From contig JAURZK010000091.1 in assembly GCA_030653505.1 (NCBI GenBank), positions 1 through 64,000 of the forward strand: DNA of 64,000 nt, in the 5' to 3' direction. This DNA comes from Rubrivivax sp. GTDB lineage: Bacteria; Pseudomonadota; Gammaproteobacteria; Burkholderiales; Burkholderiaceae_C. The notes below the pieces were generated by a model, which was given only the letters and a program-made list of their open reading frames with translations, ran no database searches and had not been told where the DNA came from. A program made the position numbers and the translations under genes. Positions 62,707 to 64,000 of the stretch are shown one piece after another. Position 1 is the first letter of the stretch. The number at the start of each line of letters is the position of its first letter.

Positions 62707-62922
62707 ATGTCCCATCCCAAGGCCCCTGAAGCGCAACGCTGGTTCAGCATCTGGCGCAGCGCCGACCGACCGGCGCCCGACACCGACCCGGCCGACCTGG
62801 GCACCGCATTCGGGCTGGAGATGAGCATGCTCGAGGCCCTGGCCGAGCCTGCGGCACCCGCCGCCGGCCGTCGCCCCGTCGGGGTGCGCCGCGTGGCCAG
62901 CCGCCGTCGCCCGGCCACCTGA
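62707..62922 (+). CDS. Small hypothetical protein (71 aa)
   Basis: Short ORF starting MSHPKAPEAQRWFSIWRS, no signal peptide, acidic centre and a basic Arg-rich tail (GVRRVASRRRP). AAGGG precedes ATG by 7 bases and codon use is like neighbours. No family recognised. Divergent from the Hsp70-like gene. Its reality is moderately supported. Confidence 0.55.
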   Translation: MSHPKAPEAQRWFSIWRSADRPAPDTDPADLGTAFGLEMSMLEALAEPAAPAAGRRPVGVRRVASRRRPAT

Positions 62923-63003
62923 TCGGCCCGGCGGTCAAAAACCGCACTGTCGACTGCGCGACGCGCGGGTTCAAGCCGCGACGGCAACGGCTAAAATCGC
63001 CAG

Positions 63004-63615
63004 ATGGCCAGATTGTCTTTCCGTGAACAGGTCCTGCGCGTGCGCGAGGATGCGATCGTCTCTTCCGTCAACCGCCTGCTCGCGGACAAGGGTTTCGACC
63101 TCATGACGGTGGATGAAGTCGCCGCCGACGTGGGCATCGCCAAGGCCAGCCTGTACAAGCACTTCGCGTCGAAGGAGGCCCTGGCCGCCGCGGCGATGGT
63201 GCGTCTGCTGGAGCGCCTGCTCGCCATCCTGGACCAGCAGGCCGCGCGTGCCGACGCCAGCGCCTTCCAGCGCCTGGAAGCGGTGATCCGCTGGGCACTG
63301 ACGCAACAGCTCGCGGGCGAGATGCCCTCGGTGCCTTCGCAGAACTCCAGCCTGCGCGCCGAGCTCCTGGCCAACAAGGTCTACCTCGAACTGCTGTTGC
63401 AGGTCAGCGAGCGCCTGGGCAGGTGGATACAGCAGGCGCAGGCCGACGGCGACATCGACCCCGCACTGCCGCCCGAGATCGTGCTGCTGACGGTTTACGC
63501 CCGCGGCTGCGACCCGGTGCCCGTCTTCCTGAAGGCCAGCGGCAACTTCAGCGACGAGCAGATCACCGACTGGGTGATGACGGTCTGCCTGCGCGGCCTG
63601 CGGCCCGGGCGCTGA
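63004..63615 (+). CDS. TetR/AcrR family regulator
   Basis: Repressor of 203 aa: a helix-turn-helix of TetR_N type (RLLADKGFDLMTVDEVAADVGIAKASLYKHFASKEAL, ~res 22-58) and an all-helical ligand domain. Convergent with the universal stress gene and in an isolated position, so its target is not indicated. ATG 63004 lies in a short spacer after a CGGTCAAAAACCG palindrome (62932-62944) that could be its own operator. Confidence 0.92.
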   Translation: MARLSFREQVLRVREDAIVSSVNRLLADKGFDLMTVDEVAADVGIAKASLYKHFASKEALAAAAMVRLLERLLAILDQQAARADASAFQRLEAVIRWALTQQLAGEMPSVPSQNSSLRAELLANKVYLELLLQVSERLGRWIQQAQADGDIDPALPPEIVLLTVYARGCDPVPVFLKASGNFSDEQITDWVMTVCLRGLRPGR

Positions 63616-63639
63616 AAACACCGCCCGGCGGCGGCAAGC

Positions 63640-64000
63640 TCATCGGATCAGCAGCACCGGGGTCGTGCAGTTGGCCAGCACCTTGGTGGCCACCGAGCCC
63701 ATCACCAGGTTGGCCAACGTGCCGTGCCCGTGCGAGCCCAGCACCAGCAGGTCGTAGCCGCCCTTCTTCGCCATGTCGGAGATGACCTCGGCGGCCGAGC
63801 CGACCTTGGTCACGAAGACCGACCTGAGGCCCTGCTTTTCGCAGAAGGTGCGCAGGGGCTTGAAGACCTTTTCGGCGGTGTCGTCGTAGTAGGTCTTCAG
63901 CGTGGCCTTGTCGATGACGGCGGCGGCACGCGGCGGCACCGCCGGCACCACGTTCAGCATGGTGTAGTCGTGGTGCGGGCCCAGCCATTCCTCGTGAGCA
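63640..64000 (-). CDS. Universal stress protein, partial at window end
   Basis: C-terminal part of a UspA-like nucleotide-binding protein; the frame stays open to base 64000, so the N-terminus lies outside. The ATP-binding motif GSHGHGTLANLVMGSVATKVL (GxxGx9GS) is intact, followed by TTPVLLIR, the standard end. A start at ATG 63960 would leave only 106 aa, shorter than the usual ~145-aa domain, so the gene continues upstream. Involved in stress survival; convergent with tetR. Confidence 0.9.
   Translation of the reverse strand, partial: AHEEWLGPHHDYTMLNVVPAVPPRAAAVIDKATLKTYYDDTAEKVFKPLRTFCEKQGLRSVFVTKVGSAAEVISDMAKKGGYDLLVLGSHGHGTLANLVMGSVATKVLANCTTPVLLIR

Noticed and set aside
1-64000. CRISPR array or insertion sequence
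   Set aside because: No regularly spaced identical repeats with unique spacers and no transposase frame or terminal inverted repeats were seen; the only tandem array is the structured repeat at 40,927.

Overview
The window is 64 kb of GC-rich DNA, by eye about 70% G+C with strong third-position GC. It suggests a betaproteobacterium of the order Burkholderiales, probably the Rubrivivax/Leptothrix/Roseateles side. The reasons are the gene families present: a PEP-CTERM protein, a UPF0149 protein, DsbD with a redoxin, cytochromes c' and b561, a NitT/TauT-type ABC importer and the GC-rich palindromic spacers typical of that order. This placement is inferred from content; no rRNA gene is present.

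Layout. Positions 1-21,700 are mostly housekeeping and metabolic genes: a metallo-beta-lactamase-fold hydrolase, DsbD plus a periplasmic redoxin, GlpD with an SMP-30 lactonase and an aldose 1-epimerase, a GNAT enzyme, divergent cytochromes b561 and c', and a minus-strand run of DMT exporter, aminotransferase, PhzF, VOC protein and AlaX. Then come an ABC-F ATPase (Uup), glutathione synthetase with a questin-oxidase-like protein, small enzymes and a cytochrome c5. A tRNA-Arg(CCG) lies at 21,855-21,929.

Positions 22,095-39,420 form one carbohydrate locus. I read it as a beta-1,2-glucan (sophorooligosaccharide) utilisation system. It holds a GH1 beta-glucosidase, a LacI regulator with matching inverted operator sites, a TonB-dependent receptor, a GH144-type endo-beta-1,2-glucanase lipoprotein, an ABC importer (binding protein and two permeases, no ATPase), a large (alpha/alpha)6-type enzyme gene interrupted by an in-frame TAA, a lipoprotein esterase and a 1110-aa GH94 protein of 1,2-beta-oligoglucan phosphorylase type. 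The proposed flow is outer-membrane uptake, endo-cleavage, ABC import, phosphorolysis to glucose 1-phosphate, and final cleavage by the GH1 enzyme.

Positions 40,594-50,175 hold an EF-hand protein, a tandem array of an unexplained structured repeat (a further copy sits at 14,835), and an unusual trio: an exported caspase-like protein that has lost both catalytic residues, an RlpA lipoprotein, and a 1845-aa protein joining two lipase-like alpha/beta-hydrolase domains to a CHAT protease domain and a TPR-like tail. This trio is the best candidate here for an undescribed system.

Positions 50,259-64,000 return to ordinary genes: an SDR, a NitT/TauT-type ABC importer, a 5'-truncated PEP-CTERM gene, PhoX, a diguanylate cyclase, methylmalonate-semialdehyde dehydrogenase with tandem minus-strand terminators upstream, a UPF0149 protein, a TPR protein, an Hsp70-like protein, a TetR regulator and a universal stress protein cut by the window edge. 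Gene decay is visible at four places: a purU 5' scrap, a duplicated alaX 3' tail, the truncated PEP-CTERM gene and the interrupted glycosidase.
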